A stretch of 13,297 nucleotides of DNA. Source: Chloroflexota bacterium (lineage in GTDB: Bacteria > Chloroflexota > Anaerolineae > Promineifilales > Promineifilaceae). The notes beneath the pieces are model-generated. The model was not told where the DNA came from, did not search any database, and worked only from the letters and a program-made list of their open reading frames with translations. A program made the position numbers and the translations under genes. This document shows positions 5,822 through 12,667 of the stretch, piece after piece (within the stretch, counting starts at the first letter, position 1; each line of letters starts with the position of its first letter). Location: the NCBI GenBank assembly GCA_024640485.1, contig JAHEEY010000074.1, positions 1 through 13,297 on the forward strand, given 5' to 3'.

Positions 5822-7219
5822 TTAAGCGACGTTTTCTCCAGTAGATTCACCAGTCATAGCTAGTCGTGCCGCTTTGAGCTGTTCCTGTAATGCCGGCAGG
5901 GCAGTTCCCCCGGTGACAGTGCGGCTTGCCAATGACGCATTTACACCAAGAAGTGACGACACGTCTTCTCCAAAGCGGTCGCTTATGGACTGGAGCGACT
6001 CCAGCGAAAGCGCGGTGAGTTCCACGCCGGTACTCTCCGTCAAGCGAACCACGCGGCCGACGATATGATGCGCCTCCCTAAAGGGCACCTCTCTTTTGAC
6101 CAAGTAATCAGCCAAATCGGTTGCCAGCAAGCTGGGCTCCAGCTGGGCCGCCATCTTCTCTGGACGCAGCCGTAAGGTGTTGATCAGCCCCTGCATGACC
6201 GGCAGCACCACGCACAAATTGTCAAAGGTGTCCAGTACTGGTTCCTTATCTTCCTGTAGATCTTTATCGTAGCTGGAGGGCAGCCCTTTTAGGGTAACCA
6301 GCAAGCCCATCAGGTTGCCGATGAGCCGCCCGCTCTTCCCTCTGGTCAGCTCCAAAGTGTCAGGATTCTTCTTCTGAGGCATCAGGCTGGAGCCGGTGCT
6401 GTAGCCGTCATCCAGGGTGATAAAAGCAAACTCAGCGCTGTTGAACAAAACCAGCTGTTCTGAAAGGCGGCTGAGATGAACGCCCAACACAGCCGCCGCA
6501 TAGAGGAAATCGGCGGCGAAATCCCGATCAGAGACGGCGTCGAGACTGTTTTGAGATATTCGTTTGAATCCTAGCAATCCCGCAAGTGCCTGGCGGTCAA
6601 TGGGGTAGGCGGTTCCAGCCAAGGCCGCCGAACCCAGCGGCAGAACTGAAGCGCGATCTGCCAGCTGGCTGAAGCGTTCAACATCCCGGACCAGCGGCCA
6701 AAAATGCGAAAGCATCCAATGCCCCCAGGTGACTGGCTGGGCATGTTGGAGATGGGTATAGCCTGGCATCGGCAGCGCCAAATTGGCCTCAGCGTTATCG
6801 ACCATTGCCTGCTGAAGCCCATTCAGATGCGATTCAACCTGTTCACAGGCTCGCATGACCCATAAGCGGAAATCGGTGGCGACCTGGTCATTGCGGCTGC
6901 GTCCGGTATGGAGTTTGCCGCCGACGGAACCGACGATCTCGGTCAGCCGCCGCTCCACCGCGGAATGAATATCTTCATCCTGCGGCGAAAACTGGAAGGT
7001 GCCGCCGGCGAATTCCCCCCGCACTTGTTCCAAGCCGTTGATAATCTGCTGGGCCTCCCCATGGGAAAGCACTTCCGCCTCGATTAACCCCTTGGCCCAG
7101 GCGATGCTGCCGCTGATATCTTCATCATACAGCCTGACGTCAAAGGGGATGGACGCATTAAACTGGTGAACAAGCGTGTTTGTCGCTGCGGCAAATCTGC
7201 CGCCCCAAAGTTTTGACAT
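5822..7219 (-). CDS. argH: argininosuccinate lyase
   Basis: A 465-residue enzyme of the fumarase/aspartase superfamily that splits argininosuccinate into arginine and fumarate, the last step of arginine synthesis; it works as a cytosolic homotetramer. It begins MSKLWGGRF, typical of the family. Visible active-site blocks are HTGRSRND (104-111), GYTHLQHAQP (153-162) with the catalytic His at 156, and the superfamily signature GSSLMPQKKNPD (276-287), whose serines 277/278 lie in the mobile catalytic loop. The length is normal for a single-function ArgH, so there is no C-terminal acetyltransferase like that of ArgH(A) fusions. It is the last gene of the arg operon. Its Shine-Dalgarno (AGGA, nine bases upstream) lies inside the final codons of the small membrane-protein gene, whose stop is only three bases before the ATG. 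This implies translational coupling. Confidence 0.98.
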   Translation of the reverse strand: MSKLWGGRFAAATNTLVHQFNASIPFDVRLYDEDISGSIAWAKGLIEAEVLSHGEAQQIINGLEQVRGEFAGGTFQFSPQDEDIHSAVERRLTEIVGSVGGKLHTGRSRNDQVATDFRLWVMRACEQVESHLNGLQQAMVDNAEANLALPMPGYTHLQHAQPVTWGHWMLSHFWPLVRDVERFSQLADRASVLPLGSAALAGTAYPIDRQALAGLLGFKRISQNSLDAVSDRDFAADFLYAAAVLGVHLSRLSEQLVLFNSAEFAFITLDDGYSTGSSLMPQKKNPDTLELTRGKSGRLIGNLMGLLVTLKGLPSSYDKDLQEDKEPVLDTFDNLCVVLPVMQGLINTLRLRPEKMAAQLEPSLLATDLADYLVKREVPFREAHHIVGRVVRLTESTGVELTALSLESLQSISDRFGEDVSSLLGVNASLASRTVTGGTALPALQEQLKAARLAMTGESTGENVA

Positions 7220-7222
7220 GAG

Positions 7223-7432
7223 TTAAAATCCTACCCAGGTGCCCCAGGCGCCCACCCCAAGCATGATCAAGCCTGTGGCGAAATACATGATCCGGGCGTT
7301 TCTGTCGCCCATCAGCTGGCGAGCGCGCATCACCCGTCCCCGGTTCCAGTAGAAATCGGGCTGGGCAATTGTGCCGTAGAGGGTGAACAAGCCGAACAGA
7401 ATTAGTATGATGTTGAGTGGGTCTATGGTCAT
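7223..7432 (-). CDS. small two-helix membrane protein in the arg operon
   Basis: A 69-residue protein of unknown function. It has two hydrophobic helices (about 7-23 and 48-66) joined by a strongly basic loop containing R31, R33, R36, R38, R44 and R47. By the positive-inside rule this places the loop in the cytoplasm and both ends outside. The segment GDRNARIMYFATGLIMLGVG loosely recalls small membrane proteins annotated as immunity protein 17-like, but this is an impression, not a search result. The gene is real by context: GGGAG lies seven bases before the ATG, it sits 21 bases after argJ and 3 bases before argH, and its end contains the argH ribosome binding site. It may only ensure coupled expression, or be a membrane partner of arginine metabolism; no function can be assigned. 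Confidence 0.78.
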   Translation of the reverse strand: MTIDPLNIILILFGLFTLYGTIAQPDFYWNRGRVMRARQLMGDRNARIMYFATGLIMLGVGAWGTWVGF

Positions 7433-7453
7433 GCCTTTTCTCCCTGGCGTTGG

Positions 7454-8683
7454 TCAGCTGCGATAATCGGCGTTGATGCTGATGTAATCATGGGTCAGAT
7501 CAGTGGTCCATACGGTGACCTGTCCGTCACCGGCCCCCAGATCCAGCTCAATCATAAATGATTCCTGGCTGAATACAGCGGCGGCATCCGCTTCCTGATA
7601 ATCGGTGGGCGTGCCGTGGGCGACTAATTGTAGGTCGCATGGTTCCGACAGACCAATCCACAGCCCTGTCCGGCTCTGATCAAAGGGGATACCTGCCCGT
7701 CCGGCAGCAGCCAAGATTCGGCCCCAATTGGGGTCACTGCCGGCGAATGCTGTTTTCACCAGGGGGGAGGTGGCAATGGTCATCGCCACCGCGTGGGCAT
7801 CCGCCTCGCTGCCGCCGCCCCGCACTCGGATGGTGACAAATTTCGTGGCCCCTTCGCCATCACGGATGATCATCTTGGCCAACTGTATGCAAACAAAGCT
7901 CAGTGCCTCTGAAAATAGCCCGATACTTTCCGATCCAGCCATCTCTATGCCGCTGGCACCGTTGGCCAGGAGCATCACCGTATCGTTGGTGCTGGTGTCA
8001 CCATCGACAGAAATGCGGTTGAAGCTGGCATTAACGGCTGTGCGCAGCAGGCTGTCCAGGGTTTCGGCGTCGACGGCGGCATCCGTAGTAATCACCCCCA
8101 GCATGGTGGCCATATTGGGATGGATCATCCCAGACCCTTTGGCCATGCCGCCAATGGTGATCACACCCGCAGGCAGCTGTACCTGCACCGCCAACTCTTT
8201 GGCTCGGGTATCCGTGGTCATGATCGCCCGGGCGGCTGATGGGCCGCCATCAGGGGACAGCTGCTGGGAGGCTGCGGCGATGCCGGCCTTGACTTTATCC
8301 ATGGGAAGCTGTACGCCGATGACGCCGGTCGACAAGACCAGCACCTGATCCGGTTGGCACTGGATCGCTTCTGCGGTCATCTGCTGCATCGCCCGGGCAT
8401 TGGCCAGCCCCGGCTGTCCGGTGCAGGCGTTGGCGCTGCCGGCATTGGCCACTACAGCCCGAATGCTGCTGGCATTGGTGGCAATAGTTTCCCGGTCGAC
8501 GAGCACCGGAGCGGCAGCTACTTGATTCTGAGTGAACAAGGCGGCAGCGGTACAAGGTTGCTGGCTTACCAGCAGAGTCAAGTCCAGTCGGTCTTGATAT
8601 TTCACCCCTGCCGCCACCGCCGATGCTTCAAAGCCGGCAGGGCTGGTTACATTTCCGTTCGTAATGGTGACTATCTGTTTCAA
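7454..8683 (-). CDS. argJ: glutamate N-acetyltransferase / ornithine acetyltransferase
   Basis: A 409-residue Ntn-type enzyme. It transfers the acetyl group from N-acetylornithine to glutamate, releasing ornithine and recycling N-acetylglutamate; some members also use acetyl-CoA. The proenzyme cleaves itself between A192 and T193 in KGSGMIHPNMATML (182-195), making T193 the N-terminal nucleophile of the beta chain. Other family marks are STGVIG (118-123), RDGEGATKF (274-282), DPNWGRI (317-323) and the C-terminal ISINADYRS. It starts with TTG (8683-8681), with AGAGG five bases upstream; no ATG close by fits. Whether it is mono- or bifunctional cannot be read here. A separate NAGS-like domain upstream could supply acetylglutamate at the start of the cycle. 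The 174-base gap to argG is the longest in the operon. Confidence 0.97.
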   Translation of the reverse strand: MKQIVTITNGNVTSPAGFEASAVAAGVKYQDRLDLTLLVSQQPCTAAALFTQNQVAAAPVLVDRETIATNASSIRAVVANAGSANACTGQPGLANARAMQQMTAEAIQCQPDQVLVLSTGVIGVQLPMDKVKAGIAAASQQLSPDGGPSAARAIMTTDTRAKELAVQVQLPAGVITIGGMAKGSGMIHPNMATMLGVITTDAAVDAETLDSLLRTAVNASFNRISVDGDTSTNDTVMLLANGASGIEMAGSESIGLFSEALSFVCIQLAKMIIRDGEGATKFVTIRVRGGGSEADAHAVAMTIATSPLVKTAFAGSDPNWGRILAAAGRAGIPFDQSRTGLWIGLSEPCDLQLVAHGTPTDYQEADAAAVFSQESFMIELDLGAGDGQVTVWTTDLTHDYISINADYRS

Positions 8684-8688
8684 GAAAA

Positions 8689-8693
8689 CCTCT
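8689..8693 (-). promoter_or_regulatory. ribosome binding site for the TTG start of argJ
   Basis: On the minus strand AGAGG stands five bases before the TTG at 8683. This short but workable spacing is the main support for the non-ATG start. Confidence 0.6.
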
Positions 8694-8795
8694 ATTTGCC
8701 GGTATCGTCCTGCCGCGGCATCTCCACGGTATCAACTGCGCCGATTGTAAGCCAGCTTGCCCCCGAATAGGATAGATCGGAGCCGAAATCAGCGG

Positions 8796-8845
8796 CAGCC
8801 AGCCAGTCTTGGGATCTGTTAAGCAGTTCCGCGACCGGCTGGCTG
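8796..8845 (-). repeat. 9-base inverted repeat between argG and argJ
   Basis: CAGCCAGCC (8796-8804) and GGCTGGCTG (8837-8845) are perfect complements separated by 32 bases, within the 174-base gap downstream of argG. The transcript could fold into a stem with a large loop. There is no following U-tract, so a classical terminator is unlikely; RNA stability or processing control is possible. Confidence 0.45.
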
Positions 8846-8857
8846 TTCGCTCTAGGA

Positions 8858-10120
8858 TTAGTCTCGTTTGAATTTTGAGTAATCAGGAGCGGCGTAGCGG
8901 GTCTTGCCGCCGTCGCTCACTTCCATCATCGCCTTTACCTTCATCTGCAGGCCGAACAGGGTGATGAAGCCCAGGGCATCTTTTTGATCATAAACATCTT
9001 CCTGCCCGAAAGTGGCGAAATCTTCCCGGTACAGCGAGTGGGGGCTGTGGCGGCCGATAACGGTGATATGACCTTTGTACAGCTTCAGCTTTACCCAACC
9101 GGAGACGGTGGTCTGTGTCTCGGTGATAAACGCTTGCAGTGATTCCCGTAGGGTGTGGTACCACTTGCCGAAGTAGACCAATTCAGCGTAACGCAGGGCC
9201 ATCTGCTCTTTGAAATGAACGGTGTCCCGATCCAGGGTGAGGGATTCTAGCTCGCGATGGGCGGCGTACAACAGGGTGCCGCCAGGGGTTTCGTACACAC
9301 CTCGGGACTTCATGCCGACCAGGCGGTTTTCGACCAGGTCAACCCGGCCGACACCATGTTTGGCGCCCAATTCGTTTAGCTTGGCGATAAGCGCTGCTGG
9401 GGCCAATTGCACCCCATTGACCGAGATCGGAGTGCCCTGCTTGAAGCCGATTTCCACGACTTCCGGTTCATCCGGGGCGTCTTCCGGATCGACGGTCCAT
9501 AGGAACATCTCTTTCTCCGGTGCGCTGGCAGGATCTTCCAGAATGCCGCCTTCATGGGATATGTGCCACAGGTTGGCATCCCGGCTGTAGATCGATTTCT
9601 CGGTGTTGGGGACCGGTACATTATGCTTCCGGGCATAGGCCAGGGCATCTTCACGGGAGCGAAGTTCCCATTCACGCCAGGGGGCGATCACTTGTAGGGT
9701 GGGGTTGAGCGCTTTGTAGGTCAGCTCGAAACGCACCTGATCATTCCCTTTTCCGGTGCATCCGTGAGACACGGCGTCGGCTCCCTCTGCTTCGGCGACG
9801 GCGACCTGCCATTTGGCGATCAGGGGTCGAGCGACGGAGGTGCCCAACAAATATTGCCGCTCGTAGACGGCGCCTGACTGCATCATCGGGAACAGGAAGT
9901 CCTGAGCGAATTCATGCTGCAGGTCTTCGACGATCACTTTGCTGGCCCCAGAGGCCAGCCCTTTCTCGACCAGGCCGTCGATTTCACCGGTTTGCCCGAG
10001 ATTGGCGCAGAAGCAGATCACTTCGCAGCCGTAATTTTCCCGCAACCAGGGGACGATCACGGATGTGTCCAGACCACCAGAGTAGGCCAGAACGACTTTC
10101 TTTGCAGATTTTTTTGACAT
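8858..10120 (-). CDS. argG: argininosuccinate synthase from the internal start (alternative product)
   Basis: Starting at the internal ATG (10120-10118) gives MSKKSAKKVVLAYSGGLDTS, the normal beginning of ArgG. The 420-residue product has the ordinary length of the family and a much better ribosome binding site than the upstream GNAT start. It is therefore likely to be a main source of ArgG, alone or together with the longer fusion. This entry overlaps the fusion frame by design and describes a second predicted translation product. Confidence 0.65.
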   Translation of the reverse strand: MSKKSAKKVVLAYSGGLDTSVIVPWLRENYGCEVICFCANLGQTGEIDGLVEKGLASGASKVIVEDLQHEFAQDFLFPMMQSGAVYERQYLLGTSVARPLIAKWQVAVAEAEGADAVSHGCTGKGNDQVRFELTYKALNPTLQVIAPWREWELRSREDALAYARKHNVPVPNTEKSIYSRDANLWHISHEGGILEDPASAPEKEMFLWTVDPEDAPDEPEVVEIGFKQGTPISVNGVQLAPAALIAKLNELGAKHGVGRVDLVENRLVGMKSRGVYETPGGTLLYAAHRELESLTLDRDTVHFKEQMALRYAELVYFGKWYHTLRESLQAFITETQTTVSGWVKLKLYKGHITVIGRHSPHSLYREDFATFGQEDVYDQKDALGFITLFGLQMKVKAMMEVSDGGKTRYAAPDYSKFKRD

Positions 10121-10666
10121 GGGTAACTCCTCTCGATTGATTTGTTGGGGGGATATCAGAGAATCAAGGTGAATGCCGCCTGACCCCTCAATAGCGGTAT
10201 CACCAGCATATGATAATTGCAGCATCATTGCTGTTTCATCGCAGTTGTGCTGCATCGGACAAATCACACAATCACGCCACACTTTCTCCGGAAACCGCTC
10301 CATTGCGGTGACGGCAAACCCTGCTTTCTGGAAGAAGGGGACGGCGCGGGTCAGGGCAAATAGAGTCGGGATTTGCCGCAGCTTTGCCTGAGCGATGATC
10401 GCCTTAACGATACTGCGTCCCCAACCCAATCCCTTAACTTTATCATGAACTACCAGTGACCTGACTTCTGCCAGCGCGGTGGTGTAATGTAATAGAGAGA
10501 CGCAGGCCACGATATCCAGGTCGCTATCTTCCCCGACCAGCCAGTCATCAAGCGTGTCTCGAATGGACATGGCGGAACGGGGCAAGACGTCACCGCGACG
10601 GGCGTGATCATTGATCAGCCGCAGCAGAGCCGGAATGTCGCTTTCACGGGCAGATCGAAAATACAT
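8858..10666 (-). CDS. argG: N-acetylglutamate synthase-like GNAT fused to argininosuccinate synthase
   Basis: One uninterrupted 602-codon frame joins two arginine enzymes. Residues 1-152 form a GNAT acetyltransferase of the short ArgA type: EVRSLVVH (67-74), the acetyl-CoA loop VKGLGWGRS (77-85), FFQKAGF (111-117) and a cysteine-rich end, RDCVICPMQHNCDE (131-144). It would acetylate glutamate from acetyl-CoA. Residues 153-182 are a linker without conserved motifs. Residues 183-602 are a full 420-residue ArgG that joins citrulline and aspartate using ATP, with the pyrophosphatase P-loop AYSGGLDTS (194-202), SHGCTGKGNDQVRFE (300-314) and VYETPGGT (457-464). The first ATG overlaps the argD stop as TAATG. 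The codons just before M183 contain AGAGGAG six bases from an ATG, so ArgG alone is probably also made. The fusion may be genuine or the loss of a stop codon between adjacent genes. Confidence 0.9.
   Translation of the reverse strand: MYFRSARESDIPALLRLINDHARRGDVLPRSAMSIRDTLDDWLVGEDSDLDIVACVSLLHYTTALAEVRSLVVHDKVKGLGWGRSIVKAIIAQAKLRQIPTLFALTRAVPFFQKAGFAVTAMERFPEKVWRDCVICPMQHNCDETAMMLQLSYAGDTAIEGSGGIHLDSLISPQQINREELPMSKKSAKKVVLAYSGGLDTSVIVPWLRENYGCEVICFCANLGQTGEIDGLVEKGLASGASKVIVEDLQHEFAQDFLFPMMQSGAVYERQYLLGTSVARPLIAKWQVAVAEAEGADAVSHGCTGKGNDQVRFELTYKALNPTLQVIAPWREWELRSREDALAYARKHNVPVPNTEKSIYSRDANLWHISHEGGILEDPASAPEKEMFLWTVDPEDAPDEPEVVEIGFKQGTPISVNGVQLAPAALIAKLNELGAKHGVGRVDLVENRLVGMKSRGVYETPGGTLLYAAHRELESLTLDRDTVHFKEQMALRYAELVYFGKWYHTLRESLQAFITETQTTVSGWVKLKLYKGHITVIGRHSPHSLYREDFATFGQEDVYDQKDALGFITLFGLQMKVKAMMEVSDGGKTRYAAPDYSKFKRD
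10127..10133 (-). promoter_or_regulatory. internal ribosome binding site in front of the ArgG domain
   Basis: On the minus strand AGAGGAG is followed by TTACCC and ATG (10120). It lies inside the coding frame, where it encodes part of NREELP at the end of the linker. Such a strong, correctly spaced site suggests that argG was, or still is, translated independently. Confidence 0.75.
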
Positions 10667-11874
10667 TAGGCGGCAGTCTCTTCAACTTCCAAAATGGACC
10701 CGATGACCGCCACCGCCAGATCGATCTCGTCCCGGCTGATGATCAGCGGCGGCGCCAGCCGCAGGACATTCTCGCCCGCATTGATCAGCAGCAAGCCCTG
10801 TTCCCTGGCGGCATCGATAATTGGCTTGACCGGCATGTTTAGCTCGACCCCTACCAGCAAGCCGCTGCCTCTGATAGCGACAATGCTGTCTGATTCCAGG
10901 GCGGCCAGCCGTGCCCGCAGGTAGGCGCCGTTTTCCATGACCTGGCTTAAAAACCCCGGCTGGTTCACCCGGTCGAAGACGGCATTGGCGGCCGTGCAGA
11001 CCAATGGCCCGCCGGCGAATGTGTTGCCGTGATCGCCTGGATGCATGACGTTGGCCACCGCGGCAGTGACCAGGGCGGCGCCGATAGGCAGCCCCCCCGC
11101 CAGCGGCTTGGCGATGGTCATGATGTCGGGCGTGACCCCATAAGCTTGGTGGGCCCACAGGGCGCCGGTTCTTCCCAGCCCGCACTGCACTTCGTCAAAG
11201 ATGAGCAGCGCCTGATTGGCATCGCACAAGGACCGCAGCCCCTGCAGAAACTCATTGGTGGCTGGGTTGACGCCCCCTTCGCCCTGTACCGGCTCTACGA
11301 TAACTGCACAGCAGTCCGTAGTAATGGCGGCCTTAGCTGATGCCAAGTCGTTGTAGTCGGCGAAGATGACACCGGGTACCAGCGGGCTGAATGGCTCACG
11401 GTATTTTGATTTGTAGGTCGCTGACAGCGCGCCCATCGTTCTGCCGTGAAAGGCGCCGGAAAAAGCGACGATCTTGGTCTTATTCCCGGGATCCTGGTCA
11501 GGTTCCAGTGACTTGGCCCATTTGCGGGCGAACTTCAGCGCCGTTTCGTTGGCTTCAGATCCTGAGTTGCAGAAGAATAGTTTGTCGGCGAAGCAGCTTT
11601 CCACCAGCTTCTTAGCCAACTCTATCTGGGGCGCTGTGTGATACAGATTGCTGACGTGGACCAGTTTTGACGCCTGGCTCGCTACTGCAGCGGCCCACTC
11701 TGGGTCGGAATGCCCCAGGGCAGTGACAGCGATGCCAGAGGTGAAATCCAGGTATTTCTTTCCCTCTAAATCGTAGAGATAAGCCCCTTGGCCGTGGCTG
11801 AGGACTATCTCCGGCCGGCTGTAGGTCTGCACAATATAGGTTGACTCGGCTTGAATCAGTTCCTTTGTATTCAT
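10666..11874 (-). CDS. argD: acetylornithine aminotransferase
   Basis: A 402-residue class III PLP-dependent aminotransferase. It converts N-acetylglutamate semialdehyde and glutamate to N-acetylornithine and 2-oxoglutarate. Visible cofactor sites are NSGSEANE (103-110) for the phosphate, AFHGRT (141-146), IFDEVQCGLGRTG (225-237) with D227 contacting the pyridine nitrogen, and the Schiff-base lysine K256 in TIAKPLAGGLPIGA (253-266). The block GDHGNTFAGGP (280-290) is also typical of ArgD. The length is normal. It starts at ATG with AAGGA seven bases upstream, 11 bases after argB. Its TAA stop shares one base with the ATG of the GNAT-argG gene (TAATG), indicating coupled translation. Members of this family may also act on succinyl-diaminopimelate in lysine synthesis, but the location makes arginine the main role. 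Confidence 0.97.
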   Translation of the reverse strand: MNTKELIQAESTYIVQTYSRPEIVLSHGQGAYLYDLEGKKYLDFTSGIAVTALGHSDPEWAAAVASQASKLVHVSNLYHTAPQIELAKKLVESCFADKLFFCNSGSEANETALKFARKWAKSLEPDQDPGNKTKIVAFSGAFHGRTMGALSATYKSKYREPFSPLVPGVIFADYNDLASAKAAITTDCCAVIVEPVQGEGGVNPATNEFLQGLRSLCDANQALLIFDEVQCGLGRTGALWAHQAYGVTPDIMTIAKPLAGGLPIGAALVTAAVANVMHPGDHGNTFAGGPLVCTAANAVFDRVNQPGFLSQVMENGAYLRARLAALESDSIVAIRGSGLLVGVELNMPVKPIIDAAREQGLLLINAGENVLRLAPPLIISRDEIDLAVAVIGSILEVEETAA

Positions 11875-11885
11875 GAGTGGTTCCT

Positions 11886-12632
11886 TTAGTGGGTCACTGA
11901 AAAATAGGTGCCGCCGTCGCCGGAAAGCCCCGCTAAATTGACGATACGCGCCTGGGGCACCCCTAGGGCGACCGCTTCCAGGGCTGCCCGCACCTTTGGC
12001 ACCATCCCATCCCGGATCACCCCGGATTCGATCAGTGCATCCGTCTCTGACGGTGTCAGCGAGGGAATGACTTGATTTTGCTGCAGGACGCCGGGCACAT
12101 TGGACACGAAGTCCAGCAATTCACTGTCTATTGCCACCGCTACTGCGCTGGCGGCTTCATCCGCATTGACATTATAGCAGTGCATATCATCCCCCAACGA
12201 GATTGGCGATATGACCACCGTGTACCCTTGCGCGGTGAGCTGTTCAATCAGTTCAATCCGGACCGATACGATTTGGCCGACATAGCCAAGATCCGCGGTG
12301 GGGTGCGCTTTCTTCTGGCAGCGGAGCAGTCCGCCGTCGACGCCGCTGATACCGACGGCATCGACACCGGCTGCCAGCAGGGCCGTCACTATCTGCTTGT
12401 TCGCCAGCCCGGTCAGTACCATCTGGGCGACGTTAAGAGATTCAATGTCGGTGACCCGCAAGCCGTCCACTTTGACGGTCTCCAGGCCCAACCTGGACTG
12501 CAGATCGGCGATCGCCTTTCCGCCGCCGTGGACGATGACCACTGGTTCATGTGACTGGGCTACCGCTTCGGCCAGTCCCTGTAGGAACACTGGCTGACTC
12601 AATTCGTTTCCGCCGATCTTTAGAATATGCAT
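11886..12632 (-). CDS. argB: acetylglutamate kinase
   Basis: A 248-residue amino-acid kinase. It phosphorylates N-acetylglutamate with ATP, the second step of the acetyl cycle. The nucleotide-binding start is MHILKIGGNE with K5; HGGGK (35-39), GLRVTD (57-62), NVNADEAA (154-161) and the DGMVPKV segment (208-214) follow family pattern. The length resembles the short E. coli enzyme and lacks the extra N-terminal helix that gives arginine-sensitive kinases their feedback inhibition, so this enzyme is probably arginine-insensitive. LysZ of the LysW pathway is a related alternative, but the surrounding argC, argD and argJ favour ArgB. GGAG lies six bases before the ATG. It is 35 bases after argC. 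Confidence 0.95.
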   Translation of the reverse strand: MHILKIGGNELSQPVFLQGLAEAVAQSHEPVVIVHGGGKAIADLQSRLGLETVKVDGLRVTDIESLNVAQMVLTGLANKQIVTALLAAGVDAVGISGVDGGLLRCQKKAHPTADLGYVGQIVSVRIELIEQLTAQGYTVVISPISLGDDMHCYNVNADEAASAVAVAIDSELLDFVSNVPGVLQQNQVIPSLTPSETDALIESGVIRDGMVPKVRAALEAVALGVPQARIVNLAGLSGDGGTYFSVTH

Positions 12633-12667
12633 GATTGTCTCCGGAGCTGATGCTTATTGCAGGGCGG

